5,951 nt of DNA from JBLHKW01 sp047618565 (GCA_047618565.1 JBLHKW010000231.1:1-5951); one strand, 5' to 3'. Counted from the stretch's first letter, positions 1-5,951 are shown. Notes: a model not told the origin generated them from the sequence alone. Numbers and translations are program-made.

Positions 1-1
1 G

Positions 2-793
2 ATCGATCCAGACCTGCTGGCAGTCGTAGAGCCGCACGCCGGCCGACCCGCCGGTGATCTCGAGTCCCTGCAATGCGAGGTAGCGTGCGGGGCCCGAGGA
101 GCCCACGTTCAGTGCGTTCTGGCCCGCGTCCGGGCGCGTGATGATCGGAGTCTCCGCAGGCTTGGCCGCGATCCAGATCGGCGCGCTGGGCGTACCGATC
201 AGGTTGATCGACGTCAGCGAGTTTATCGAGTACGTCCCCGTGCCGATCTCCAGCCGCTGACCTGGCGTCAGGCCCGTGATCGCAGCCTTGAGTGCGGCGC
301 CGTTCTGGGTGTCGGTCAGGCCGCCGTCGTGCTCGAAGGTGAGGGTCTCGGCCGGCGCGACGTTGCTCCATGTGGGCAGGTACGGACTGGCGCCCACCTG
401 CGGAGTGCTCTGGGCCACCGACGAACCGGGACTCTCGGTGCCGTTCACCGTCGCCGTCACCAGATAGCTGTAGGTCTGCCCGTTCGTGAGCCCGGAGTGC
501 GTCGTGGGGCTACGAGCGCCCGTGACCTCGTGCCCGCTGGCCACGGTCACGCCGGGCGCAGCCGCCCAGTAGACCGTGTAGCTGCTCGCCCCGGCCACGC
601 TGTGCCAGCTCAGGGTGACCTCACCGTCGCCCGCGAGGGCCGTCAAGCTGTTGGGGGCCGAGCTGCTCTCCCCCGGGCCGCCCGCGGGACCACCGGAGCA
701 GGCTGCGAGCGCGAGCAGGGCCAGGCACAGGCCATGGCGCCCCAGGCGCGCCGCCTGGCCCGTTATCGGGGCTCTATCGGTCTTCGTCTCCAT
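2..793 (-). CDS. Lipoprotein with fibronectin III domain and beta-helix start (3'-truncated)
   Basis: This frame is open from an ATG at 793 to the left edge, giving 264 visible residues; the C-terminus lies outside the window. The N-terminus is a lipoprotein signal peptide: a basic stretch (R16, R19, H20), a hydrophobic core at about 22-31, and the lipobox L29-A30-A31-C32. A Gly/Ser/Pro-rich linker follows. Residues about 49-132 look like one fibronectin type III domain, with 'GEVTLSWHSV' near the start and 'LTNGQTYSYLVTA' near the end. From about residue 151 the sequence resembles the beginning of a right-handed parallel beta-helix, as in pectate-lyase-like or carbohydrate-binding proteins: 'LEIGTGTY' near 181, 'PIWIAAKP' near 205, and 'LQGLEITGGSAGVRLYDC' near 241-258. 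By family analogy it would be a lipid-anchored surface or periplasmic protein acting on or binding polysaccharide; no catalytic residue can be judged from the visible part. The start is preceded only by a weak AACAGG, and no other in-frame start fits the signal peptide. Confidence 0.85.
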   Translation of the reverse strand, partial: METKTDRAPITGQAARLGRHGLCLALLALAACSGGPAGGPGESSSAPNSLTALAGDGEVTLSWHSVAGASSYTVYWAAAPGVTVASGHEVTGARSPTTHSGLTNGQTYSYLVTATVNGTESPGSSVAQSTPQVGASPYLPTWSNVAPAETLTFEHDGGLTDTQNGAALKAAITGLTPGQRLEIGTGTYSINSLTSINLIGTPSAPIWIAAKPAETPIITRPDAGQNALNVGSSGPARYLALQGLEITGGSAGVRLYDCQQVWID

Positions 794-970
794 CCTGTTT
801 GCCGGGCCCCGTAGCGAGCCCTGCTGCACGGAATCCTCGGCCCGATGCGGGAGCGTTCTTGTGGAAATCGCCGCTTTCCGCGAAGGATTGACCGGCGCGC
901 GGACACACATGGGGTACCTGCACGGGGAGTTTGAACCCCGCTGACCCTCCGACGTTCCACCCGATCGACC
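794..970. promoter_or_regulatory. Divergent intergenic region with two short dyads
   Basis: This 177-bp gap lies between the divergent lipoprotein gene (minus) and the acidic secreted-protein gene (plus), so both promoters should be here. Two short inverted repeats are visible: GGAAA at 863-867 with TTTCC at 875-879, and CGGGG at 923-927 with CCCCG at 936-940. A TTGACC at 888-893 resembles a -35 box for the plus-strand gene, but no good -10 box sits at the right spacing (the nearest sequence is GGGTACC at about 912-918). I see no convincing Shine-Dalgarno sequence before either start and no small gene. The regulatory role is inferred from the gene arrangement. Confidence 0.4.
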
Positions 971-1999
971 ATGAAACACTCGTACGCTGCCCCCTCTGCC
1001 CTGCTCGCCATCACCTGCCTGCCCCTGGCCCTGGGAGCCGTCGATCTCAGCTACGCGCCCGAGCAGGGCTCGCGCTGGCTGCGCGTCTTCGAGTGCAGCA
1101 CGACCGCCGAGTTCGACGAGCTGTCCGTCGTCATGGGCGGACAGCCGATCGACTCCCAGTTCCTGCCGCAGATCGAGGTGGAGTTTCGCGACACCCTGCA
1201 CCTGGAGGTGACCGACGAGTTGCGTGGCGTCGAGCTGGCCCGACCGACGCTCGTGCATCGCACTTACGGCGATGTCTGGCGCGAGGTGGAGGAGAGCATG
1301 GAGGTCGTGGGCATGGGGGGCGCCGATGGTCCGTCCGTGAGCCAGGGCGAGGGGCGCAGCCCGCTCGAGGGGCGCACGGTGGCCTTCGAATGGTCCGAGG
1401 ATGGAGAGGATGTCGCAGCCAGCTGGGTCGAGCGCGAATCGGACGACGACCTGCTCGAGGGCCTGGTCGGGGACCTCGACCTGCTGGCCTGGTTGCCCGA
1501 GGGCGCGGTCAAGGTGGGCGATAGCTGGACCGTGCCCGCGTCGATGATGGACGGACTGCTCGTGCCCGGCGGAGAGCTCTCCATCGAGCTCGAGGGCCAA
1601 AATCTGGAGACCTTCGAGCCCAAGGGCGATGACGACGCCGAGCTCGACGGGGATCTCGTGTTGCGGCTGGAGGAGATCCAGGACGCGGATGGGCGGCGCT
1701 TCGCGGTGGTTTCGATCGAGGGCGACTTCACCTCCGAGCTGACCTATGCCGGGGACCTGGAGGACGTACCGGTTGCCGACGGCACGACCAGCGTGACCGA
1801 CAAGATCGAGTACGAGCTCGAGGGCGAGCTGATCTGGGACCTGAATTTCGCGATCATGAGCGCTCTGGAGGTGACTGCGGAGACCCTGACCACGTCCCAC
1901 GCGATCAAGGACGACGGCCAGGAGGGGCCGGCCTTCGAATCCATCGCGACGCTGCTGGGGGAGACGCGCGTCAGCATCACGGTCGAGCCCGCGGACTGA
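971..1999 (+). CDS. Secreted acidic protein of unknown function
   Basis: This is a complete 342-residue protein. It starts with a likely Sec signal peptide: K2 and H3, a hydrophobic core at about 9-21, and probable cleavage after ALG or LGA near residue 22-23. There is no lipobox, and a cysteine remains at residue 42. The mature part is strikingly acidic, with many Asp/Glu runs (for example 'ESDDDLL' near 156 and 'KGDDDAELDGD' near 218) and very few lysines. Alternating hydrophobic and charged stretches suggest a beta-rich soluble domain. 'LPEGAVKVGDSWTVP' at about 175-189 resembles a motif seen in exported proteins of unknown function of the DUF6263 type; that match is from memory and untested. 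No catalytic motif is recognised. The ATG at 971 was chosen because it gives the signal peptide directly. Its stop lies inside the first copy of a 13-bp tandem repeat. The next gene follows 93 bp later on the same strand and could be co-transcribed. Confidence 0.85.
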   Translation: MKHSYAAPSALLAITCLPLALGAVDLSYAPEQGSRWLRVFECSTTAEFDELSVVMGGQPIDSQFLPQIEVEFRDTLHLEVTDELRGVELARPTLVHRTYGDVWREVEESMEVVGMGGADGPSVSQGEGRSPLEGRTVAFEWSEDGEDVAASWVERESDDDLLEGLVGDLDLLAWLPEGAVKVGDSWTVPASMMDGLLVPGGELSIELEGQNLETFEPKGDDDAELDGDLVLRLEEIQDADGRRFAVVSIEGDFTSELTYAGDLEDVPVADGTTSVTDKIEYELEGELIWDLNFAIMSALEVTAETLTTSHAIKDDGQEGPAFESIATLLGETRVSITVEPAD

Positions 2000-2044
2000 G
2001 CCCGCGGACTGAGCGCGCGGACTGAGCGCGCGGACTGAGCGCGC
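1985..2044. repeat. 13-bp tandem repeat, four full copies plus a partial
   Basis: The unit is GAGCSCGCGGACT. Copies lie at 1985-1997, 1998-2010, 2011-2023 and 2024-2036, with a partial copy (GAGCGCGC) at 2037-2044. The first two copies have C and the next two have G at the variable fifth base. The first copy encodes the last residues of the acidic protein, and each junction creates a TGA (1997, 2010, 2023, 2036). Because 13 is not a multiple of three, those stops fall in all three forward frames. Adjacent copies also provide GCGCGC arms (2013-2018 and 2026-2031) that can pair around a 7-base loop. Confidence 0.9.
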
Positions 2045-2070
2045 AACGGGCCGCGCGGCCTGGCGCGCTC
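2037..2070 (+). terminator. GC-rich inverted repeat, possible transcript-end hairpin without a T tract
   Basis: GAGCGCGC at 2037-2044 pairs perfectly with GCGCGCTC at 2063-2070. The enclosed segment contains the perfect 12-bp palindrome GGCCGCGCGGCC at 2049-2060. Position after the acidic-protein gene fits a terminator or RNA-stabilising hairpin. No run of T follows, so it is not a classic intrinsic terminator. It lies only 22 bp before the next start codon, so it could instead be a leader structure for the downstream gene. Confidence 0.35.
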
Positions 2071-2092
2071 CATGTGCTAGTCTGCCGGCGCG

Positions 2093-3556
2093 ATGCGCTA
2101 CCTCTCCCTCGCGCTGACCCTGGTCTCCATCGCTGCCCTCGGCCTCTGCCTGGGGCTGGCGGCGATACGCTTCAGCCACCCCTTCGAGCTCGAGTGGATG
2201 GAGGGCGGCATGTTGCAGCACGTCGAGCGCGTCCTGCAGGGCGACGGGCTCTATGTCGCGCCCTCCCTGGACTTCATGGCGTTCCCCTACACGCCGCTCT
2301 ACGCCTACCTGTGCGCACTCGTCGCACTGCCCCTGGGCGCGGACTTCCAGACCCTGCGACTGGTTTCGATCGTCGCGATGCTGGCCTGTTTCGCGCTGCT
2401 GTTTGCGATCGTCCGGCGCGAATCCGGAAGCCGTCAGGCGGGGCTGGTCGCCGCGGGACTGTTCGCAGCCACCTACGAGTTCTCCGGTTCCTGGTTCGAT
2501 GTGGCGCGCGTGGACAGCCTGAGTCTGGCACTGGTCCTGGCGGGCATCTTTCTGGCGCAGGGGCGCGACGGTCGCGCGCGCCCGGGCTGGGCCGGCGCGC
2601 TCCTGTTCCTTGCGTTCATGGCCAAGCAGAGTGCGCTCGGCCCGGCCGCTGGCATCCTGCTGGCGCTGCTGATCCGCAACCGCCGCGAAGCTCTGCGCTT
2701 TGGCCTCGGCTTCACCGCAGCCGTGACCCTCAGCACGCTCGTGTTCGAGCAGTTGAGCGATGGCTGGTACCGCTGGCATGTATTCGACCTGCTCGCCGGG
2801 CATCCGCGCCACGCGCCGGCCGTGCTGGGTTTCTGGATCGAGCTCGCGCGCGGCCTCGGCCCGGCTTTCGTGGCGTCCATCTGGATCGCCCTGCGACGTC
2901 GGCCAGCCGAGGGACGGGATCCCTACTTTCTGATCGTGGGCGCGTCCCTGGTGCTCTCCGCCTGGGTCGGGCGCATGCACGTCGGTGGCTATCTCAACAC
3001 CCTGATGCCGGCCGCCCTGGCTGCGGCACTCTTCGTGGGGCTCAGCCTCACGCGCGCTACCGATCCGGCCCGCGAACCCGTGGCCTGGCGCCGGGCGCTG
3101 CTCGTCGGAGCTCTGCTCCTGCAGTTCGCGCTGCTGGCTTTTGACCCGCGCTCGAAGCTTCCGACCGCCGCCGATCGTCAGGCTGGCGAGGGCATCGTGG
3201 CCCGGCTCGCCGCGCTGGACGGTGAGGCCTGGATTCCGTCACACGGATACCTGGCGGCGCGCGCCGGTCATCCCTTCGGGGCGCACAGCATGGCCATCAC
3301 CGACCTCCTGAAGAGCGCAGACCACGCCACGGCGGGCGCGTTCGTCGAACAGCTGGTCGCAGCGCTCGCAGCCCAGCGCTACCGATGGATCGTGCTGGAC
3401 GATCTGTCGTGGGAGCAGGAGCTCGACCCGCTCAGCGCCAACTACGTGCGCACGGGCACGCTGCTGGGCCTGGACGAACCGGAGCTGTTCGCGCCCCGCA
3501 CGGGCGAGAACCTGCGCCCGTTATACGTTTACGAGCCCCGCTCGGGCGTGCGCTGA
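2093..3556 (+). CDS. Polytopic GT-C-like glycosyltransferase family protein
   Basis: This is a complete 487-residue integral membrane protein with roughly ten to twelve hydrophobic segments between residues 4 and 350 (clear ones near 4-24, 88-107, 142-156, 182-194, 278-292, 300-318 and 334-350), then a soluble C-terminal part of about 135 residues. Its features resemble GT-C membrane glycosyltransferases of the PMT/ArnT-like, GT39/GT87 type: an acidic first external loop 'FELEWMEGGM' at 31-40 just after helix 1, 'YTPLYAY' at 66-72, 'DVARVDSL' at 136-143 and 'FMAKQSAL' at 175-182. By family analogy it would transfer a sugar from a polyprenyl-phosphate donor to an extracytoplasmic acceptor; donor and acceptor cannot be told. 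The acidic residues E32, E34 and E37 are candidates for the catalytic or metal-binding loop. The ATG at 2093 begins directly before helix 1; the ribosome binding site is weak. The 3' end overlaps the convergent ferrochelatase gene by 36 bp. Confidence 0.75.
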   Translation: MRYLSLALTLVSIAALGLCLGLAAIRFSHPFELEWMEGGMLQHVERVLQGDGLYVAPSLDFMAFPYTPLYAYLCALVALPLGADFQTLRLVSIVAMLACFALLFAIVRRESGSRQAGLVAAGLFAATYEFSGSWFDVARVDSLSLALVLAGIFLAQGRDGRARPGWAGALLFLAFMAKQSALGPAAGILLALLIRNRREALRFGLGFTAAVTLSTLVFEQLSDGWYRWHVFDLLAGHPRHAPAVLGFWIELARGLGPAFVASIWIALRRRPAEGRDPYFLIVGASLVLSAWVGRMHVGGYLNTLMPAALAAALFVGLSLTRATDPAREPVAWRRALLVGALLLQFALLAFDPRSKLPTAADRQAGEGIVARLAALDGEAWIPSHGYLAARAGHPFGAHSMAITDLLKSADHATAGAFVEQLVAALAAQRYRWIVLDDLSWEQELDPLSANYVRTGTLLGLDEPELFAPRTGENLRPLYVYEPRSGVR

Positions 3557-4987
3557 CTCCTCGCGCACGCTGCGCGCCAGGCAGCGGATCCAGTCCGGAT
3601 GGTCTCCGACCGTGGGCACGACCACCAGGGACTCGCCGCCGGCGGCTTCGAAGTCCGCGCGCAAGCGGATCCCTATCTCCTCGAACGTTTCCAGGCAGTC
3701 GGCCGCGAACCCGGGCATCGTGATCAAGACGTGCGGGTGCGTGGCCGCGAGATCCGGCACGAACTCGTCGGCGTAGGGCTGCAACCACGGCTCCGGGCCG
3801 AAGCGTGACTGGAAGACCATCTCCCAGCTCGAGCGCGCCAGGCCCAGGCGCTGGGCGAGTGCCCAGGCCGTCCGTCTGCACTGTTCGAGGTACGGATCAC
3901 CGTTCTTCACGTAGGACTCGGGTATGCCGTGGAAGCTGAAGACGTGGAAGTCGACGCGCGTCTGGGCGCTGGCTTCCTCGACCCGCGCGGCGAGGGCGTC
4001 GATGTAGAGCGCGTCGTCACACCCGGGCGCGCGGCACTGGACGACAGGTTGGGCGCGCTGCTGCGTGGCCAGGCGGAATGCCTCGGCCTGTACGGAGCCC
4101 GTGGTCGAGTTGCTGTACTGGGGGAAGAGCGGCAGGACCACGATCGGTGTGCAGCCAGCGTCCTGTAACTCCGTGAGGACCGCGCCCATGCTCGGCGATC
4201 CGTAGCGCATGGCGGTGCGCACGATGTAGCCCTCGCCCAGCTCCTCGCGCAGGCTCTTCGTGATCGATCGCGTGCCTGTCAGTAGCGGCGAACCATTCGC
4301 GCTCCAGACCTTCGAGTAGGCCTCTGCCGAGGTACCCGAGCGGAAGGGCAGCACTATGACGTTCAGCACGAACTTCCACAGCCACGGGTTGACCTCGACC
4401 ACGCGCTGATCGGAGAGGAACTGGCGCAGGTAGCGTCGCACCGCTCTGGGAGTGGGCGCGTCGGGCGTGCCCAGGTTGACGACCATTACACCCGTGCGCG
4501 TTCGCTGTGCGCCGCTTCCCGCGGGGGCGTCCGAGATGTGCGTGGGAAGCGGTACGTGATCCGGCGCGAAGTAGACCCACGAGCTGGCCAGCAGTGCTGC
4601 ACCGATGCCCACGTACACGGCGCCGATGACCGTGAAGCCGCCCAGGTTTCCCGCGGCCGCAGCCCGGCGCAGCAGGATCCCGAAGCCCATCATCAGGCTG
4701 ATCAGGAACCACATGCGCCCCGTGAAAAGGGCCCATGCCGGCGCGGCCTTGAGCTTCCGCATGCGCTCGCGGTTGCGCATCGCGCTGCGGCGTAGAACAT
4801 AGTGACCCTTGAGGGCGCCGATCCCGAGGCCGATGGCGGCGCCGGTCAGCAGGGTCGCGTTGCTGCTCTCCTCGGGTGGACCGGCTGCGGCGCGCAGCAT
4901 CAGGATGCCACGCACGATCAACATCACGCCGACGGCGAGCCAGATGAGGCCGGCGGTCTTCTGCAGGGTACGGGCGGAGAGTTTCAC
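3521..4987 (-). CDS. hemH: Ferrochelatase with N-terminal four-helix membrane domain
   Basis: This 488-residue protein inserts Fe2+ into protoporphyrin IX, the last step of protoporphyrin-dependent heme synthesis. The C-terminal part (about 164-478) is a full ferrochelatase: 'GVMVVNLGTPDAPTPRAV' at 166-183, 'GSPLL' at 232-236, 'LPLFPQYSNSTTGSV' at 285-299, 'FSFHGIPESY' at 350-359 with the metal-site His353, 'QSRFGPEPWLQPY' at 393-405, and 'PGFAADCLETFEEI' at 425-438 with the catalytic-type Glu433. It resembles the E. coli form and has no C-terminal iron-sulfur cysteines. The first 140 residues are unlike ordinary ferrochelatases: hydrophobic segments near 12-33, 45-60, 92-107 and 118-140, with a basic loop 'RNRERMRKLK' at 71-80. 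The GTG at 4987 was chosen because it starts this domain 13 bp after the upstream stop; there is no clear Shine-Dalgarno sequence. An internal ATG at 4486 would give a protein starting MVVNLGTP, but it lacks a ribosome site and would cut into the first strand. It is last in the glutamine synthetase-MORN operon. Confidence 0.9.
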   Translation of the reverse strand: MKLSARTLQKTAGLIWLAVGVMLIVRGILMLRAAAGPPEESSNATLLTGAAIGLGIGALKGHYVLRRSAMRNRERMRKLKAAPAWALFTGRMWFLISLMMGFGILLRRAAAAGNLGGFTVIGAVYVGIGAALLASSWVYFAPDHVPLPTHISDAPAGSGAQRTRTGVMVVNLGTPDAPTPRAVRRYLRQFLSDQRVVEVNPWLWKFVLNVIVLPFRSGTSAEAYSKVWSANGSPLLTGTRSITKSLREELGEGYIVRTAMRYGSPSMGAVLTELQDAGCTPIVVLPLFPQYSNSTTGSVQAEAFRLATQQRAQPVVQCRAPGCDDALYIDALAARVEEASAQTRVDFHVFSFHGIPESYVKNGDPYLEQCRRTAWALAQRLGLARSSWEMVFQSRFGPEPWLQPYADEFVPDLAATHPHVLITMPGFAADCLETFEEIGIRLRADFEAAGGESLVVVPTVGDHPDWIRCLARSVREESAHARAGLVNV

Positions 4988-5000
4988 GGCGCGCGGAGTG

Positions 5001-5465
5001 TCAGGGTTGCCGGATGTCGTCGCGGAAGAGTCCGGTCTCGTCGTCATCGACCTCGCCCGCGTCGTCCCAGGCTTCCCAGGACCCTTGCCTGCGGCCGCGC
5101 ACGAACGAGCCGCGGCTGCGCAGCTGGCCGTTCTCGTGCCAGAAGCTCCAGGCCCCGCTGCGCTCCGAGGCGCGCGTATCCGCATCCCATAGGCGCTCGC
5201 CCATGGCTTTCCGCTGGCCGTTCTGGAACCACTGACGCCAGGTGCCGGTGCGCCGTCCGTCGTCGAACGAGCCCTGCTCCCGGAGCTGGCCGTTCTCGTA
5301 CCAGTAGGACCACGGGCCCTGCTCGCGGGTCGGTTCACCCTGGCCCTGGAAGCGCAGCACCCCGGCGTGCGGCCACGGCGTGCGCTGCTCGCCCGAACAG
5401 GCGGCCGCAAGCAGGCACAGCAGCCCGATCCCGAGCCGGCGATTTGTGGGGGCGCGCAGGGTCAA
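5001..5465 (-). CDS. MORN-type repeat lipoprotein (YwqK-like)
   Basis: This is a small complete protein of 154 residues. It has a lipoprotein signal peptide (R9-R10, hydrophobic core 11-22, lipobox A20-A21-A22-C23), so it should be lipid-anchored outside the cytoplasm. The mature part is four degenerate repeats of the MORN_2 type, pattern G-x-W-x-x-W-x-x-N-G-Q: 'GPWSYWYENGQL' at 50-61, 'GTWRQWFQNGQR' at 74-85, 'GAWSFWHENGQL' at 104-115 and a worn 'GSWEAWDDAGEV' at 128-139. Such proteins are often auto-named 'YwqK family antitoxin', but no toxin is adjacent and the name should not be taken as function. MORN repeats are usually linked to membrane or protein contacts; the role here is unknown. 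The start is a TTG, the only ATG/GTG/TTG ahead of the signal peptide, and it overlaps the glutamine synthetase stop as TTGA, which suggests translational coupling. The tail is acidic ('EVDDDETGLFRDD' at 138-150). Confidence 0.8.
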   Translation of the reverse strand: MTLRAPTNRRLGIGLLCLLAAACSGEQRTPWPHAGVLRFQGQGEPTREQGPWSYWYENGQLREQGSFDDGRRTGTWRQWFQNGQRKAMGERLWDADTRASERSGAWSFWHENGQLRSRGSFVRGRRQGSWEAWDDAGEVDDDETGLFRDDIRQP

Positions 5466-5950
5466 CGGATGAACAGCATCTCGCGGTACTTGGGCAGGGG
5501 CCAGAGCTCGTCCGCGACGATCTCTTCCAGGCTGTCCGCATGGGCGCGCACCTTGGCCATGGCCGGGACGATCCCGTCGCGATAGGCGAAGGCGAGCTCG
5601 TGCGGCGCCTGCGAGCTCGCGGCGAGCTCGTCACGGATGGCGGCGAGTGCGTTCGTCGTGCGCTGCAGGCCGGCGATGTGATCGCTCACGCTTTGCAGCA
5701 GCTCGCGCTGGGGCTGGGTGTCCACGCCTTCGATCACGGACTCGACCTTCGAGATCGTCTGGGCCAGCTGACGCTGGTAGGCCAGGCTGGCGGGCAGGAT
5801 CATCGTGCGCGCGATATCACAGGCCGTGATCGCCTCCACGTTGAGGTCGCGCCAGTACTTCTCGTTCATCACGTGCGCGCGCGACACGGCCTCGCCACGG
5901 GTGAACACGCCGTAGCGCTCGTAGAGGTCCACGTTGCGATCGGACGCGAA
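5462..5950 (-). CDS. glnN: Glutamine synthetase type III, C-terminal part (5'-truncated)
   Basis: The last 162 residues and stop are visible; the N-terminal and catalytic parts lie beyond the right edge. The family makes glutamine from glutamate, ammonia and ATP in the cytoplasm, and type III enzymes are large (about 700 residues) dodecamers. Diagnostic C-terminal features are 'YERYGVFTRGEAVSR' near the start of the visible part, 'LNVEAITACDIARTMILPA' (the family's helix leading to the ILPA motif), a long helical stretch, 'DGIVPAMAKVRAHADSLEEI', and the terminal 'ADELWPLPKYREMLFIR', which is close to the conserved type III C-terminus. Nothing appears broken in the visible portion. Its TGA at 5464-5462 overlaps the TTG start of the MORN lipoprotein gene, so the two are probably one transcript whose promoter lies outside the window. 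Confidence 0.92.
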   Translation of the reverse strand, partial: FASDRNVDLYERYGVFTRGEAVSRAHVMNEKYWRDLNVEAITACDIARTMILPASLAYQRQLAQTISKVESVIEGVDTQPQRELLQSVSDHIAGLQRTTNALAAIRDELAASSQAPHELAFAYRDGIVPAMAKVRAHADSLEEIVADELWPLPKYREMLFIR

Positions 5951-5951
5951 C

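Noticed and set aside
888..918. Sigma-70-like promoter for the acidic protein gene (TTGACC at 888)
   Set aside because: The -35 match is fair, but there is no AT-rich -10 element at 16-18 bp spacing, so it is mentioned only within the intergenic region.
329..944. Plus-strand open frames opposite the beta-helix lipoprotein (329-814, 615-944)
   Set aside because: They are antisense to a minus-strand frame with a signal peptide and recognisable domains, and their products are Arg/Gly/Ala-rich with no domain character.
1264..1731. Minus-strand open frame of 155 codons opposite the acidic protein gene
   Set aside because: It is a Ser/Pro-rich translation of the complement of Asp/Glu codons; no start signal or motif supports it.
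2074..3144. Long plus-strand open frame of 356 codons inside the glycosyltransferase-like gene
   Set aside because: Its product is an Arg/Pro/Ala-rich shadow typical of GC-rich DNA, while the overlapping frame encodes a coherent membrane protein with family motifs.
4017..4736. Minus-strand 239-codon open frame inside the ferrochelatase gene
   Set aside because: It lies out of frame with the conserved ferrochelatase motifs and has a low-complexity Arg/His/Gly-rich product.
4988..5410. Upstream extension of the ferrochelatase frame, open to an ATG at 5410
   Set aside because: This stretch overlaps the MORN lipoprotein in another frame and translates to a low-complexity Arg/Ser/Gly/Thr-rich peptide without domain character. 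The membrane domain begins exactly at the GTG at 4987, after the MORN stop.
5001..5465. Toxin-antitoxin system suggested by the usual YwqK-type antitoxin label
   Set aside because: No toxin-like partner is adjacent; the flanking genes are glutamine synthetase and ferrochelatase, and the protein has a lipoprotein signal, which does not fit a cytoplasmic antitoxin.

Overview
The window is GC-rich bacterial DNA with tightly packed genes. It carries two lipoprotein precursors, a very acidic exported protein, a GT-C-like membrane protein, a ferrochelatase and the tail of a type III glutamine synthetase. That mix and the base composition suggest a high-GC Planctomycetota-type or other deep-branching Gram-negative chromosome. 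This placement is an inference from gene content only. I see no mobile element, phage gene, CRISPR array, tRNA or rRNA, so this looks like ordinary chromosome.

Layout. Positions 2-793 (minus) hold the N-terminal 264 residues of a lipoprotein with one fibronectin type III domain and the start of a right-handed beta-helix; it runs off the left edge. A 177-bp divergent intergenic region (794-970) follows. Two plus-strand genes come next: a secreted acidic protein of unknown function (971-1999) and a polytopic glycosyltransferase-like protein (2093-3556). They are separated by a 93-bp gap containing a 13-bp tandem repeat and strong GC dyads.

The right part is a compact minus-strand operon read from the right edge: the C-terminus of glutamine synthetase III (5950-5462), a MORN-type repeat lipoprotein (5465-5001) whose TTG start overlaps the glutamine synthetase stop, and then, 13 bp later, a ferrochelatase (4987-3521). 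The ferrochelatase reading frame begins with about 140 residues of a four-helix membrane domain and continues without a stop into a complete ferrochelatase domain. Its 3' end overlaps the convergent glycosyltransferase-like gene by 36 bp.

The observation most worth following is the membrane domain-ferrochelatase fusion, which would place the last step of heme synthesis at the membrane. The second is the 13-bp repeat that runs through the stop codon of the acidic-protein gene and puts stops in all three frames. No clearly new multi-gene system is evident.
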